Shown here piece by piece: positions 1-5,202 of a stretch of DNA of 5,202 nucleotides. The DNA lies in assembly GCA_946539945.1 (NCBI GenBank), contig CAMNHX010000146.1:1-5202 (forward strand). Reading direction: 5' to 3'. Within the stretch, counting starts at the first letter, position 1, and each line of letters starts with the position of its first letter. The translations under genes were made by a program, and so were the position numbers. This DNA is from an uncultured Desulfobulbus sp. (GTDB taxonomy: Bacteria; Desulfobacterota; Desulfobulbia; Desulfobulbales; Desulfobulbaceae). The notes beneath the pieces are model-generated. The model made no database searches and was not told where the DNA came from. It saw only the letters and a list, made by a program, of their open reading frames with translations.

Positions 1-142
1 GAGGTTTTCGGGGAAGACCGTGCGACTTGACAGTGTCGCTCCCTTTTGGAATATCTTGTCTCTGGCGGTGAGTTCCACCGTGTCAGCCTGTGGAGAGGTC
101 GTGAGAGCCTTTGGGAATATGGGGTTGGTTCGCAGCCGTAAA

Positions 143-161
143 ATTCCCCACTCTGGGGAAT
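143..161. repeat. Perfect 8-bp inverted repeat, 3-nt spacer
   Basis: ATTCCCCA at 143-150 is separated by CTC from its exact reverse complement TGGGGAAT at 154-161. As DNA this could be a dimeric regulator's operator; as RNA it would be a tight stem-loop. No T run follows, so it is not a standard terminator. It lies about 155 bp upstream of the best promoter candidate for the next gene, which is far for a repressor site. It may instead belong to a remnant of something upstream. The symmetry is seen directly; function is unknown. Confidence 0.5.
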
Positions 162-315
162 GTTCCAGCGAAAACCAAGCCTTGTTCCCTTGGGCAGCCT
201 TGTTGAAGCAGGAAGCAAACAGCAAGCCGATCACGTTTGAAGAGATTGGATCTGGTTTGTGTAAGTTTTGCAGAACGGTGTCAGACAGGTCTTCGGGACC
301 CAAAGCGTGAACTCC

Positions 316-344
316 TTGCCTTTTCCCCGGTCTTCCCCTATAGT
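316..344 (+). promoter_or_regulatory. Candidate sigma70 promoter for the SH3/signalling operon
   Basis: A -35-like TTGCCT at 316-321 (4 of 6 against TTGACA) is followed after exactly 17 nt by TATAGT at 339-344 (5 of 6 against TATAAT). Transcription would start near 351, leaving a leader of roughly 88 nt before the ATG at 439. It is the best match I found by eye upstream of the three-gene operon. It is a consensus match only, so it could be chance. Confidence 0.45.
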
Positions 345-347
345 TCC

Positions 348-396
348 CCGCCTGTGGCGGTCAGACCGGGCAGTTCCGACCGACGGACACCGCCCG
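348..396 (+). other. Two GC-rich hairpins in the predicted 5' leader
   Basis: CCGCC at 348-352 pairs with GGCGG at 356-360 across a TGT loop. Next, 367-396 can fold into an imperfect hairpin of about 11 pairs. CGGGC (367-371) pairs with GCCCG (392-396), then after one mismatch GT (373-374) pairs with AC (389-390), and after a bulged C, TCCG (375-378) pairs with CGGA (384-387) around a 5-nt loop. Both lie just after the predicted transcription start. No U tract follows, so they are not ordinary terminators. They may stabilise the mRNA or affect translation. They do not match any riboswitch class I recognise. Confidence 0.35.
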
Positions 397-438
397 CAGA
401 GAGACCCCATTCAGATTCAGCTTCACGGAAACAACACG

Positions 439-1134
439 ATGCAAAACAGGACTTCTTCCCGTATCTGCAATCCTTTCCTGCTGGCCCCGGCCCTGCTAGT
501 GCTAGTGGGTGTCGTAGCTCCCACTTTGAACCTGACCAGCGCCCAGGCTGGCGAAATCCGCTACGTCAGGCCGCAGTTGCAGGTTCCGCTCCGGGAGCAG
601 GCCAGACCCAAGAGCAAGATCATCACCAACCTCAACCTCTCTGATCCAGTGGAAGTCCTGCGGGAGTCACGGGACTGGGTGCAGGTCAAGACAGCGGACG
701 GCACTGTCGGCTGGATGGCCCTCAAGTATCTGGACAGTGCGCCAGTAGTGCCTGCGGAGTACTTCCGGCCCGATTCACCCCAGGGAAACGCCATGCTGGA
801 AGCTGGTAAGGTTTTCAAGGAGTTGAACGCTTCCAACGAAAAGTTGAAGCAGGACCTCGCTGCCTGCACTGCCAACCTGGGCACGGTCAAGGACAAGTAC
901 GATACCATGACCCGTGATCCGGAAAGTATTGTCCACACCAAGGATGCGTTGGAAAAAGCCCAGAGCAGGATGCAAGAGCAGGAAGAGGAACTGGCCCGCT
1001 TGCAGATCAACTACAAGGCGCTCAAGATGAACCAGTCCATTATGTGGTTTTTGGCTGGTGCGGGTGCGCTCTTTCTGGGTTGGCTGATTGGCCGCTTCTC
1101 TGGCGGCGGACGCAGGCAGAGAGGGCTGTACTGA
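439..1134 (+). CDS. TIGR04211-type membrane-anchored SH3 domain protein
   Basis: This 231-residue protein has the layout of the 'SH3 and anchor' family (TIGR04211; E. coli YgiM is a relative). It has an N-terminal signal peptide (hydrophobic core about residues 12-30, likely cleavage after Ala37 in the AQA-GE context), a bacterial SH3-like domain at about 40-98, a Glu/Lys/Gln-rich coiled coil at about 120-198, one membrane helix at about 201-218 and a short basic tail (RRQRGLY). The SH3 part shows the expected VPLR, VEVL, WVQVKT and GWMALKYL strands. The long segment should lie in the periplasm with the basic tail in the cytoplasm. SH3b domains often bind cell-wall peptides, but the family's role is poorly known. 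I chose the ATG at 439 because the signal peptide begins there; GGA about 10 nt upstream is a weak ribosome binding site. The stop is 26 nt before the next gene, which suggests an operon. Confidence 0.85.
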   Translation: MQNRTSSRICNPFLLAPALLVLVGVVAPTLNLTSAQAGEIRYVRPQLQVPLREQARPKSKIITNLNLSDPVEVLRESRDWVQVKTADGTVGWMALKYLDSAPVVPAEYFRPDSPQGNAMLEAGKVFKELNASNEKLKQDLAACTANLGTVKDKYDTMTRDPESIVHTKDALEKAQSRMQEQEEELARLQINYKALKMNQSIMWFLAGAGALFLGWLIGRFSGGGRRQRGLY

Positions 1135-1149
1135 TCCGGGCTTGCCTGC

Positions 1150-1155
1150 GGGGAG
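1150..1155 (+). promoter_or_regulatory. Ribosome binding site deciding the start of the HisKA-REC-HPt gene
   Basis: GGGGAG at 1150-1155 lies 5 nt before the ATG at 1161. The reading frame is open back to 1044, inside the SH3 gene. This strong site, and the fact that the upstream part reads as an out-of-frame shadow of the SH3 gene, favour 1161 as the true start. Confidence 0.75.
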
Positions 1156-1160
1156 AAGCT

Positions 1161-2129
1161 ATGGCAGCAGTGAACGACAGAACGCAAGAGGGCGGGGCAG
1201 GAGTTGTGCCTCCGGACAGGCAGGCGGATCTTCTGGCGCGTATCAGCCACGAGATCCGCACCCCGCTGAACGCCATGACCGGCTATGCGGAATTGCTCGG
1301 CAGGACAGAGTTGAACGAGCAGCAGCAGTTGTACGTGTCCCGCATTGTCAAGGGCAGCCAGGATCTGGTGGCGCTGCTGGATGCCTGGCTCTGCAAGGAG
1401 GTCAGGCTGGAGGATGTGCTGGAGGCGGATCGCTACCCCGTGGTTTCCGCAGTCCCCGGATCCGCTGCTGCCAACCGCGCCTTTACCATGCTGGTGGTGG
1501 AAGACTCCGCGCTCATCCGTGACCTGTTCACCGACATTTTCAATGAAGAACACTGCACCGTGCTGACGGCGGCCAGCGCTGCCGACGGTCTGCAACTGGC
1601 CCGGGTCCAGATGCCGCAGCTGATCTTCATTGACCTGCATCTGGCGGACTCTGACGGCTGGCAGCTCGCCCGGACGCTCCGGGCCAATCCTGAAACCGCA
1701 TCCATTCCCTTGGTTGTCATGACCGGGCAGACACTCAAGGGAGAGGAGTTCCGCCCCCTTTTTGACGAATTCCTGCAAAAGCCTTTTCAACTCAAGCCTC
1801 TGCGTGCCCTGGTCCAGTACTGGAAGACCCATCTCGACAAAAAAGGCCAAGCAGCCGACAGTGCCAGAGAGACGGATTTGCTTGCCAGCATCCGTCCCTT
1901 CTGGGATATGCAGATGCGCCGTCGGCTCCTTTCCCTCACCCATACCGGCAGCCTGCCAGTGGCCATTGAGCTTGGCCACAGTCTGGAAGATGCAGGCGCT
2001 TACTATGGCTGCGAAGCCCTGCGAGAGACCGGACGCCGTCTGCTGCGTGCAGCCTCAACGCCGGACATTGCCGCACTGGACGCATTCATCGATCAGTTGA
2101 AGCCACTTTTGGAGAATGAAAAGCCGTGA
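1161..2129 (+). CDS. HisKA-receiver-HPt phosphorelay protein lacking a kinase ATPase domain
   Basis: This 322-residue soluble protein contains three phosphorelay modules. A HisKA dimerisation domain at about 20-88 carries the H-box SHEIRTPLNAM with phospho-acceptor His30 and a complete second helix. A receiver domain at about 108-220 has acidic pair Glu114-Asp115, phospho-acceptor Asp158 (IFID), Thr188 and Lys207-Pro208. A C-terminal helical region at about 240-320 resembles an HPt domain, with His273 in LGHSLEDAGAYYG. The HATPase_c domain that normally follows HisKA (N, G1 and G2 boxes) is absent: only about 20 residues separate HisKA from the receiver. No membrane segment or sensor domain is seen. 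It therefore probably cannot phosphorylate itself from ATP and may relay phosphate between an unlinked kinase and a regulator, or act as a phosphatase or scaffold. Its TGA overlaps the next gene's GTG by 4 nt, so the HD-GYP protein is the obvious partner. An in-frame deletion derivative of a hybrid kinase is an alternative. Confidence 0.85.
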   Translation: MAAVNDRTQEGGAGVVPPDRQADLLARISHEIRTPLNAMTGYAELLGRTELNEQQQLYVSRIVKGSQDLVALLDAWLCKEVRLEDVLEADRYPVVSAVPGSAAANRAFTMLVVEDSALIRDLFTDIFNEEHCTVLTAASAADGLQLARVQMPQLIFIDLHLADSDGWQLARTLRANPETASIPLVVMTGQTLKGEEFRPLFDEFLQKPFQLKPLRALVQYWKTHLDKKGQAADSARETDLLASIRPFWDMQMRRRLLSLTHTGSLPVAIELGHSLEDAGAYYGCEALRETGRRLLRAASTPDIAALDAFIDQLKPLLENEKP

Positions 2130-3190
2130 GTTCCGCCAAACCCCTGATCTTCATTGTTGACGACGTGGCGGAAAACATCCAGGTCGCTATTGATCACCTT
2201 CAAGAGCTTGACTGCAACTTTGCCTATGCCCTGTCCGGGGAGCAGGCGCTGGTCCGCATCCCGGTCGCCAAACCGCAACTGATCCTCATGGACGTGATGA
2301 TGCCCGGTCTGGACGGCTTTGAAACCGTGAGTCGGCTGAAAAACAAGCACATTCTGGGCAACGTGCCGATCATCTTCCTTTCAGCCCGGGCAGAGCTGGC
2401 AGACGTGGTGCAGGGCTTCAACCTGGGCGGGGTTGACTACATCACCAAGCCCTTCAACGGCATGGAGCTGCGGGTCAGGGTGCGCAACCATCTGGAACTC
2501 TACACCTACCGCAACCAGCTTGCCGCCCTGGTGAAAGAGCGCACTCATGCCATTGAACAGCTCAAGGATGTGATTATTGAAGCCATGGGCGAAATGGCTG
2601 AATACCGCGACCGCGAAACCGGCGGGCATATCCGCCGGACCATGGAATATATCCGGGTTCTGGCTGAAGCAGTGGCCCTGGACGGTCACTACACAGAGCT
2701 GCTCACAAAGGAATATGTGATCAACCTGTACAAGAGTGCGCCGCTCCACGACATCGGCAAGGTAGGCATTCCGGACAGTGTTCTCCTGAAGCCCGGCAGA
2801 CTCACGCCTGAAGAGCGCACGATCATGGAAAAGCACACCCTCTACGGTGAGGAAATGATCAGGAATCTGGAGCGCATGGCTGGTCAGAACACCGCCTTTC
2901 TCACCTGCGCTCGGGAGATCGCGGGCGCTCATCATGAGCGCTTTGATGGAACCGGTTATCCCCGTGGGCTGAAGGGGCAGGAAATCCCGCTTTCCGCCCG
3001 CCTGATGAGCTTGGCCGACATTTACGACGCTTTGGTCAGCTCCCGCGTGTACAAGCCGCCCAAGACGCACGAGGAGGCGATGCAGATTCTGATGGAAGAG
3101 GAACACGAACACTTTGATCCGGTCCTTCTGGAGTCCCTGGACCGGGTTCAGGAGGAATTCCGTGCCATTGCCGATAAGTACGCGGATTAG
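2126..3190 (+). CDS. Response regulator with HD-GYP domain, predicted cyclic di-GMP phosphodiesterase (RpfG type)
   Basis: This 354-residue protein has an N-terminal receiver (about 5-122) with Asp12-Asp13, phospho-acceptor Asp56 in LILMDVMMPG, Ser86 and Lys108-Pro109. A helical linker (about 123-150) leads into an HD-GYP domain (about 150-345). Catalytic landmarks are intact: His168, the HD pair His208-Asp209 in HDIGK, His237, His269-His270, the signature DGTGYP at 274-279 and Asp298 in ADIYDAL. HD-GYP proteins bind a two- or three-metal centre and hydrolyse cyclic di-GMP to pGpG or GMP, so this should lower cyclic di-GMP in the cytoplasm when phosphorylated; the direction of control is inferred. 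The length is typical of RpfG-like regulators. The GTG start gives a TGA/GTG overlap with the HisKA-REC-HPt gene, and GGAG at 2111-2114 is 11 nt upstream, so translational coupling is likely. The domain call is strong; the controlled process (motility, biofilm) is unknown. Confidence 0.95.
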   Translation: MSSAKPLIFIVDDVAENIQVAIDHLQELDCNFAYALSGEQALVRIPVAKPQLILMDVMMPGLDGFETVSRLKNKHILGNVPIIFLSARAELADVVQGFNLGGVDYITKPFNGMELRVRVRNHLELYTYRNQLAALVKERTHAIEQLKDVIIEAMGEMAEYRDRETGGHIRRTMEYIRVLAEAVALDGHYTELLTKEYVINLYKSAPLHDIGKVGIPDSVLLKPGRLTPEERTIMEKHTLYGEEMIRNLERMAGQNTAFLTCAREIAGAHHERFDGTGYPRGLKGQEIPLSARLMSLADIYDALVSSRVYKPPKTHEEAMQILMEEEHEHFDPVLLESLDRVQEEFRAIADKYAD

Positions 3191-3327
3191 AGCGCTTTCG
3201 GTTTGTCTTTGCTTATCCTTTCCTCTCTTTCTTTCCCGCTTTGCTGGAAAATCATTCAGAAGCGCTGAAGGCTTTCCACTGTGCCAGCGGTGATAAAAGC
3301 GGCCCTGAAAAATACCGCAATACTGGC

Positions 3328-3358
3328 AGGAGATGCTTCACTTCGTTCTCTTTTTTTC
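3328..3358 (+). terminator. Weak candidate intrinsic terminator
   Basis: AGGAGA at 3328-3333 can pair with TCTCTT at 3347-3352 (six pairs, one of them G-U) around a 13-nt loop, followed by TTTTT and a C. The stem is short and the loop large, so termination would be inefficient. It is the only hairpin-plus-T-run I found between the HD-GYP gene and the restriction gene. Confidence 0.25.
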
Positions 3359-3385
3359 AGAATGACATGAAAAAGGAAACGCCCT

Positions 3386-3395
3386 AATAGCTATT
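3386..3395. repeat. 10-bp perfect palindrome at the expected ribosome-binding position
   Basis: AATAGCTATT equals its own reverse complement and ends 3 nt before the ATG at 3399. No Shine-Dalgarno sequence occupies this spot; the nearest purine run, AAAAAGGAAA, ends about 20 nt before the ATG. It could be an operator where a regulator, or the endonuclease or methyltransferase itself, controls expression. A 10-bp palindrome in AT-rich DNA can also arise by chance. Confidence 0.4.
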
Positions 3396-3398
3396 CTT

Positions 3399-4253
3399 AT
3401 GTTCAACGAAATAGATATTGTACTTGCTCTCTACAGGTCTTTGATTTCACATAATACGCCTAATGGTATTCCCGTAAATATGCGGCCAAACCGAGTTGTG
3501 GGAACAGTTCAGGATGACCCCTTTGACTGTTGGCTTGAGGAGATAATCAAAAAGACACTTCTCGACACTTTTGAGGTATTCCATTCTGGCCCACTGACCA
3601 CTCCTGACTTGGTAATACGCGACAAAAAAACTGGCATCATCGTTGGATTAGAAATCAAGAAACTCATTCAGAACAATAAGGGTAAAGACCCACGTGGCAT
3701 GACTATTGACTACAACAGTTGTCTTCCTTGTGGAAAGGCTATGGTAAAAATTGGTGGGGATACGAATATTGTACCTTGCTATTATATTTTTGCTCTCCTT
3801 TCCCCAGAAAGTGACAGGATTATCACACTTATCATACTTGATGGTGATTTCATCAACTACGACTTTGAATTACATAAAGAGGCAAAATATTCAAACTATA
3901 CGGAATATGCACATGGCCCATATGGTGAAGGTTCTGTTCGCCATCGAAAAATGTACACTTATCCGAATCCACTCAATTCACAGCTCGAATTTTTCCATCT
4001 TCATCAGCTCCTTGTTATCAAGAAGAGTGAATTGGAAAGACGACCAGAAGCCAAGAAAGTAAGGGAGCAGATTGTGAGAATGGACAAGTATAATAATTCT
4101 TTCTACTATTCGCTTGTCGACGAGACTGGCAGGAAGAGCAATACAAATGAACTCGTCACACTGACAAATGTTTTTGATGCTTGTAAGAAACGCAAGCCAA
4201 AAGAACGTGTGGCCTACATTCCTGACCTCCCTAAACTTGAAGATAATGTTTAA
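3399..4253 (+). CDS. Probable Type II restriction endonuclease, PD-(D/E)XK-like
   Basis: This 284-residue soluble protein is judged to be the restriction enzyme from two signs. First, it carries a PD-(D/E)XK-like core: Pro69-Asp70 in TTPDLVIRD, then Glu85-Ile86-Lys87 in VGLEIKKL after a short hairpin, preceded by a helix with Glu47 and Glu48. Second, it overlaps by 8 nt a C5-cytosine methyltransferase gene on the same strand. Such enzymes cut DNA at sites the partner methylates. A distinctive stretch follows the core (DPRGMTIDYNSCLPCGK, 97-113), probably conserved in its subfamily. I cannot name the family or recognition site. The start is uncertain: ATG 3399 has no Shine-Dalgarno sequence and ATG 3480 (Met28) has none either; I kept 3399 because the N-terminal residues look like an ordered helix. 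Codons and composition are AT-richer than in the upstream operon, which suggests horizontal transfer. Confidence 0.72.
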   Translation: MFNEIDIVLALYRSLISHNTPNGIPVNMRPNRVVGTVQDDPFDCWLEEIIKKTLLDTFEVFHSGPLTTPDLVIRDKKTGIIVGLEIKKLIQNNKGKDPRGMTIDYNSCLPCGKAMVKIGGDTNIVPCYYIFALLSPESDRIITLIILDGDFINYDFELHKEAKYSNYTEYAHGPYGEGSVRHRKMYTYPNPLNSQLEFFHLHQLLVIKKSELERRPEAKKVREQIVRMDKYNNSFYYSLVDETGRKSNTNELVTLTNVFDACKKRKPKERVAYIPDLPKLEDNV

Positions 4254-5202
4254 GATTTCACAAAACGAGAGAAGCGAATATACTTTCTTGAGTCTTTTTT
4301 CGGGGGCGGGTGGATTGGATTTAGGATTTGAGAAAGCGGGGTTCATTCATACGCAGTCGAGCGACATACTTGACTATGCCGTGCAGACAATGAGACGCAA
4401 CCGACCAGAATGGGACATCCTTTGCCAAGATATTCGCGAATATGTACCCGATTTTCACAAGTATCTCGATGTGCTTCTTGCCGGATTTCCCTGCCAGGGT
4501 TTTTCATTAGGGGGCAATCGTGATGAGAATGATGAACGCAATCAACTGTACAAGCACGTTGTTCGGATAGCCGATGTGATGAAGCCGAGAGTAGTTGTGA
4601 TGGAAAATGTGCTTAACCTGCGTACAATGATGCACCCCATCACCAGAAAACCGTTCGCAGTGCAGATAGCAGAGGAAATGGCAGAAATAGGCTATACGAC
4701 AAAGTTTCGCTTCTTCCGGGTATCCCAATATGGCGTTCCGCAAACTCGCCGTCGTTTTATTTTTATTGCATATCGTGACAATACGCTTGCCCATTATGCT
4801 TTCCCACATCCTCGCAGAGAGACTGGCATCCGTGACTTCATTTACGACCTCGGTCAAGACCTCTCTATCCAACTGCCAAATCACGTCCCACAATGGGGAT
4901 TCGAGAGTTACGTTCATACAGAAACTCATGAGCCTTTCGACTCCACAGAGGAGGCCATACCGGTACGTTTCAGTCGTACAGCATCCGAGGGTACGCCCAT
5001 CAGGACTTTTGATGTTCCTTTCCCAGCCATCGATACAGCTACAGTCTGGGGATGGGCGCAGGGTCATGTTGAGGCCACACGTATAGACAAGAAGCGTGAG
5101 GATGCCCTTTTTGTCCGTAACCCCGAATCGACTGCAAAACTTTGGCGTGTCAGTGCTAGCCGTCTGCGTCCGTTTACGGCAAGGGAATATGCCAGATTAC
5201 AG
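4246..5202 (+). CDS. C5-cytosine DNA methyltransferase, 3' end outside the window
   Basis: The frame is open from ATG 4246 to the window edge (319 residues, no stop), so the gene is partial. It is a clear m5C methyltransferase, transferring a methyl group from S-adenosylmethionine to cytosine C5. Motif I is LFSGAGGLDLGF (about 17-28). Motif II carries Asp40 where many relatives have Glu. Motif IV is GFPCQGFS with catalytic Cys83. Motif VI is MENV (119-122), with the ENV triplet at 120-122. Motif VIII is QYGVPQTRRRFIFIA (161-175). A variable region of about 130 residues, expected to recognise the target, leads to motif IX, RLRPFTAREYARLQ, at the window edge. Motif X should follow shortly after 5202. 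The gene overlaps the putative endonuclease by 8 nt and lacks a clear ribosome binding site, so translational coupling is likely. It should protect host DNA from that enzyme. The target sequence cannot be read from the protein. Confidence 0.95.
   Translation, partial: MFKISQNERSEYTFLSLFSGAGGLDLGFEKAGFIHTQSSDILDYAVQTMRRNRPEWDILCQDIREYVPDFHKYLDVLLAGFPCQGFSLGGNRDENDERNQLYKHVVRIADVMKPRVVVMENVLNLRTMMHPITRKPFAVQIAEEMAEIGYTTKFRFFRVSQYGVPQTRRRFIFIAYRDNTLAHYAFPHPRRETGIRDFIYDLGQDLSIQLPNHVPQWGFESYVHTETHEPFDSTEEAIPVRFSRTASEGTPIRTFDVPFPAIDTATVWGWAQGHVEATRIDKKREDALFVRNPESTAKLWRVSASRLRPFTAREYARLQ

Larger units (their letters stand above)
1..438. other. Non-coding upstream region with promoter and leader elements
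   Basis: I see no convincing gene in this 438-base stretch. Open frames exist at 20-310 and 237-644 on the plus strand. Their translations are rich in Ser, Pro, Arg and Cys, have no recognisable domain and lack a clear ribosome binding site. The frame of the following gene is open back to 268 but reads as unstructured sequence before its real signal peptide. What the stretch does hold is listed separately: an inverted repeat at 143-161, a promoter candidate at 316-344 and two hairpins at 348-396. A smaller hairpin lies at 66-80 (CGGTG, loop AGTTC, CACCG). The tail of an upstream gene or a decayed mobile element cannot be excluded. Confidence 0.5.
3191..3398. other. Intergenic boundary between signalling operon and restriction-modification module
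   Basis: No gene is seen in these 208 bases. The first 55 or so are strongly pyrimidine-rich. AGCGCTT at 3191-3197 has its reverse complement AAGCGCT at 3260-3266, too far apart to look like a normal terminator. TTCAG at 3255-3259 pairs with CTGAA at 3265-3269. Composition changes from GC-rich to AT-richer in this stretch, so the edge of an acquired segment probably lies here. I see no direct repeats, tRNA or integrase that would define an attachment site. Confidence 0.5.

Noticed and set aside
27..57. TTGACA at 27-32 with TATCTT at 52-57 as a promoter
   Set aside because: The -35 is perfect, but the spacer is 19 nt, the -10 matches only 4 of 6, and no gene follows closely.
20..310. Open frame of 96 codons upstream of the SH3 gene
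   Set aside because: No ribosome binding site, no recognisable domain, irregular composition, and it overlaps another open frame; it reads like non-coding DNA.
268..438. Upstream extension of the SH3 protein to ATG 268
   Set aside because: It would place 57 unstructured residues before a typical signal peptide and include the predicted promoter and leader hairpins within the coding region.
237..644. Open frame of 135 codons overlapping the SH3 gene start
   Set aside because: Its Pro/Ser/Arg/Gln-rich product is an out-of-frame reading of the SH3 gene's signal peptide and SH3 region.
1011..1979. Long antisense open frame (322 codons)
   Set aside because: It is the shadow of the HisKA-REC-HPt gene; the plus strand shows clear domain motifs, while this product shows none.
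2381..3112. Long antisense open frame (243 codons)
   Set aside because: It lies opposite the HD-GYP gene, whose catalytic motifs are intact on the plus strand.
3191..3266. AGCGCTT / AAGCGCT inverted pair as a terminator or element end
   Set aside because: The arms are 7 bp and over 60 nt apart, there is no T run after the second arm, and no duplicated target or transposase is present.
3274..3296. TTTCCA then TAAAAG as a promoter for the restriction genes
   Set aside because: Spacing is only about 15 nt and both boxes are poor; the weak terminator candidate would lie between it and the gene.
3367..3387. Six-codon leader peptide MKKETP before the restriction gene
   Set aside because: There is no ribosome binding site and nothing suggests attenuation; an ATG with a nearby stop is expected by chance in AT-rich DNA.
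4507..5067. Antisense open frame of 186 codons
   Set aside because: It is opposite the methyltransferase, whose motifs IV to VIII are read on the plus strand here; the plus-strand frame 4730-5086 is likewise out of frame with it.

Overview
The window suggests a Gram-negative bacterium. The first gene encodes a signal-peptide-bearing, membrane-anchored SH3-like protein of the TIGR04211 / YgiM type, which is mostly proteobacterial, and the next two encode two-component and HD-GYP signalling proteins common in Proteobacteria and Desulfobacterota. The genus cannot be fixed from the sequence. Base composition is mixed: the signalling genes are GC-rich (35 of 60 bases are G or C in 2041-2100), while the region after about 3400 is AT-richer (22 of 60 in 3421-3480).

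Positions 1-438 hold no convincing gene. They contain a perfect 8-bp inverted repeat (143-161), a good sigma70-type promoter candidate (316-344) and a leader with two GC-rich hairpins (348-396). Positions 439-3190 look like a three-gene, same-strand operon: an envelope SH3-domain protein; an unusual protein with HisKA, receiver and HPt-like domains but no ATP-binding kinase domain; and a receiver-HD-GYP protein predicted to degrade cyclic di-GMP. The gaps are 26 nt, then a 4-nt overlap. The inferred logic is that phosphate enters from an unlinked kinase, passes through the His-Asp-His protein and reaches the HD-GYP regulator, which lowers cyclic di-GMP. The SH3 protein may couple this to the cell envelope, but only gene order supports that.

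Positions 3191-3398 form the boundary between the operon and an AT-richer module. They contain a weak terminator candidate and a 10-bp palindrome just upstream of the next start codon. From 3399 to the window end is a Type II restriction-modification pair: a PD-(D/E)XK-like protein, probably the endonuclease, followed with an 8-nt overlap by a C5-cytosine DNA methyltransferase. The methyltransferase runs off the window at 5202 inside motif IX. Composition, gene content and lack of connection to the operon suggest the pair was acquired horizontally.

The item most worth a second look is the kinase-like protein that lacks a kinase catalytic domain, sitting in an operon with an HD-GYP phosphodiesterase. 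The second is the restriction endonuclease, whose family and specificity I could not assign.
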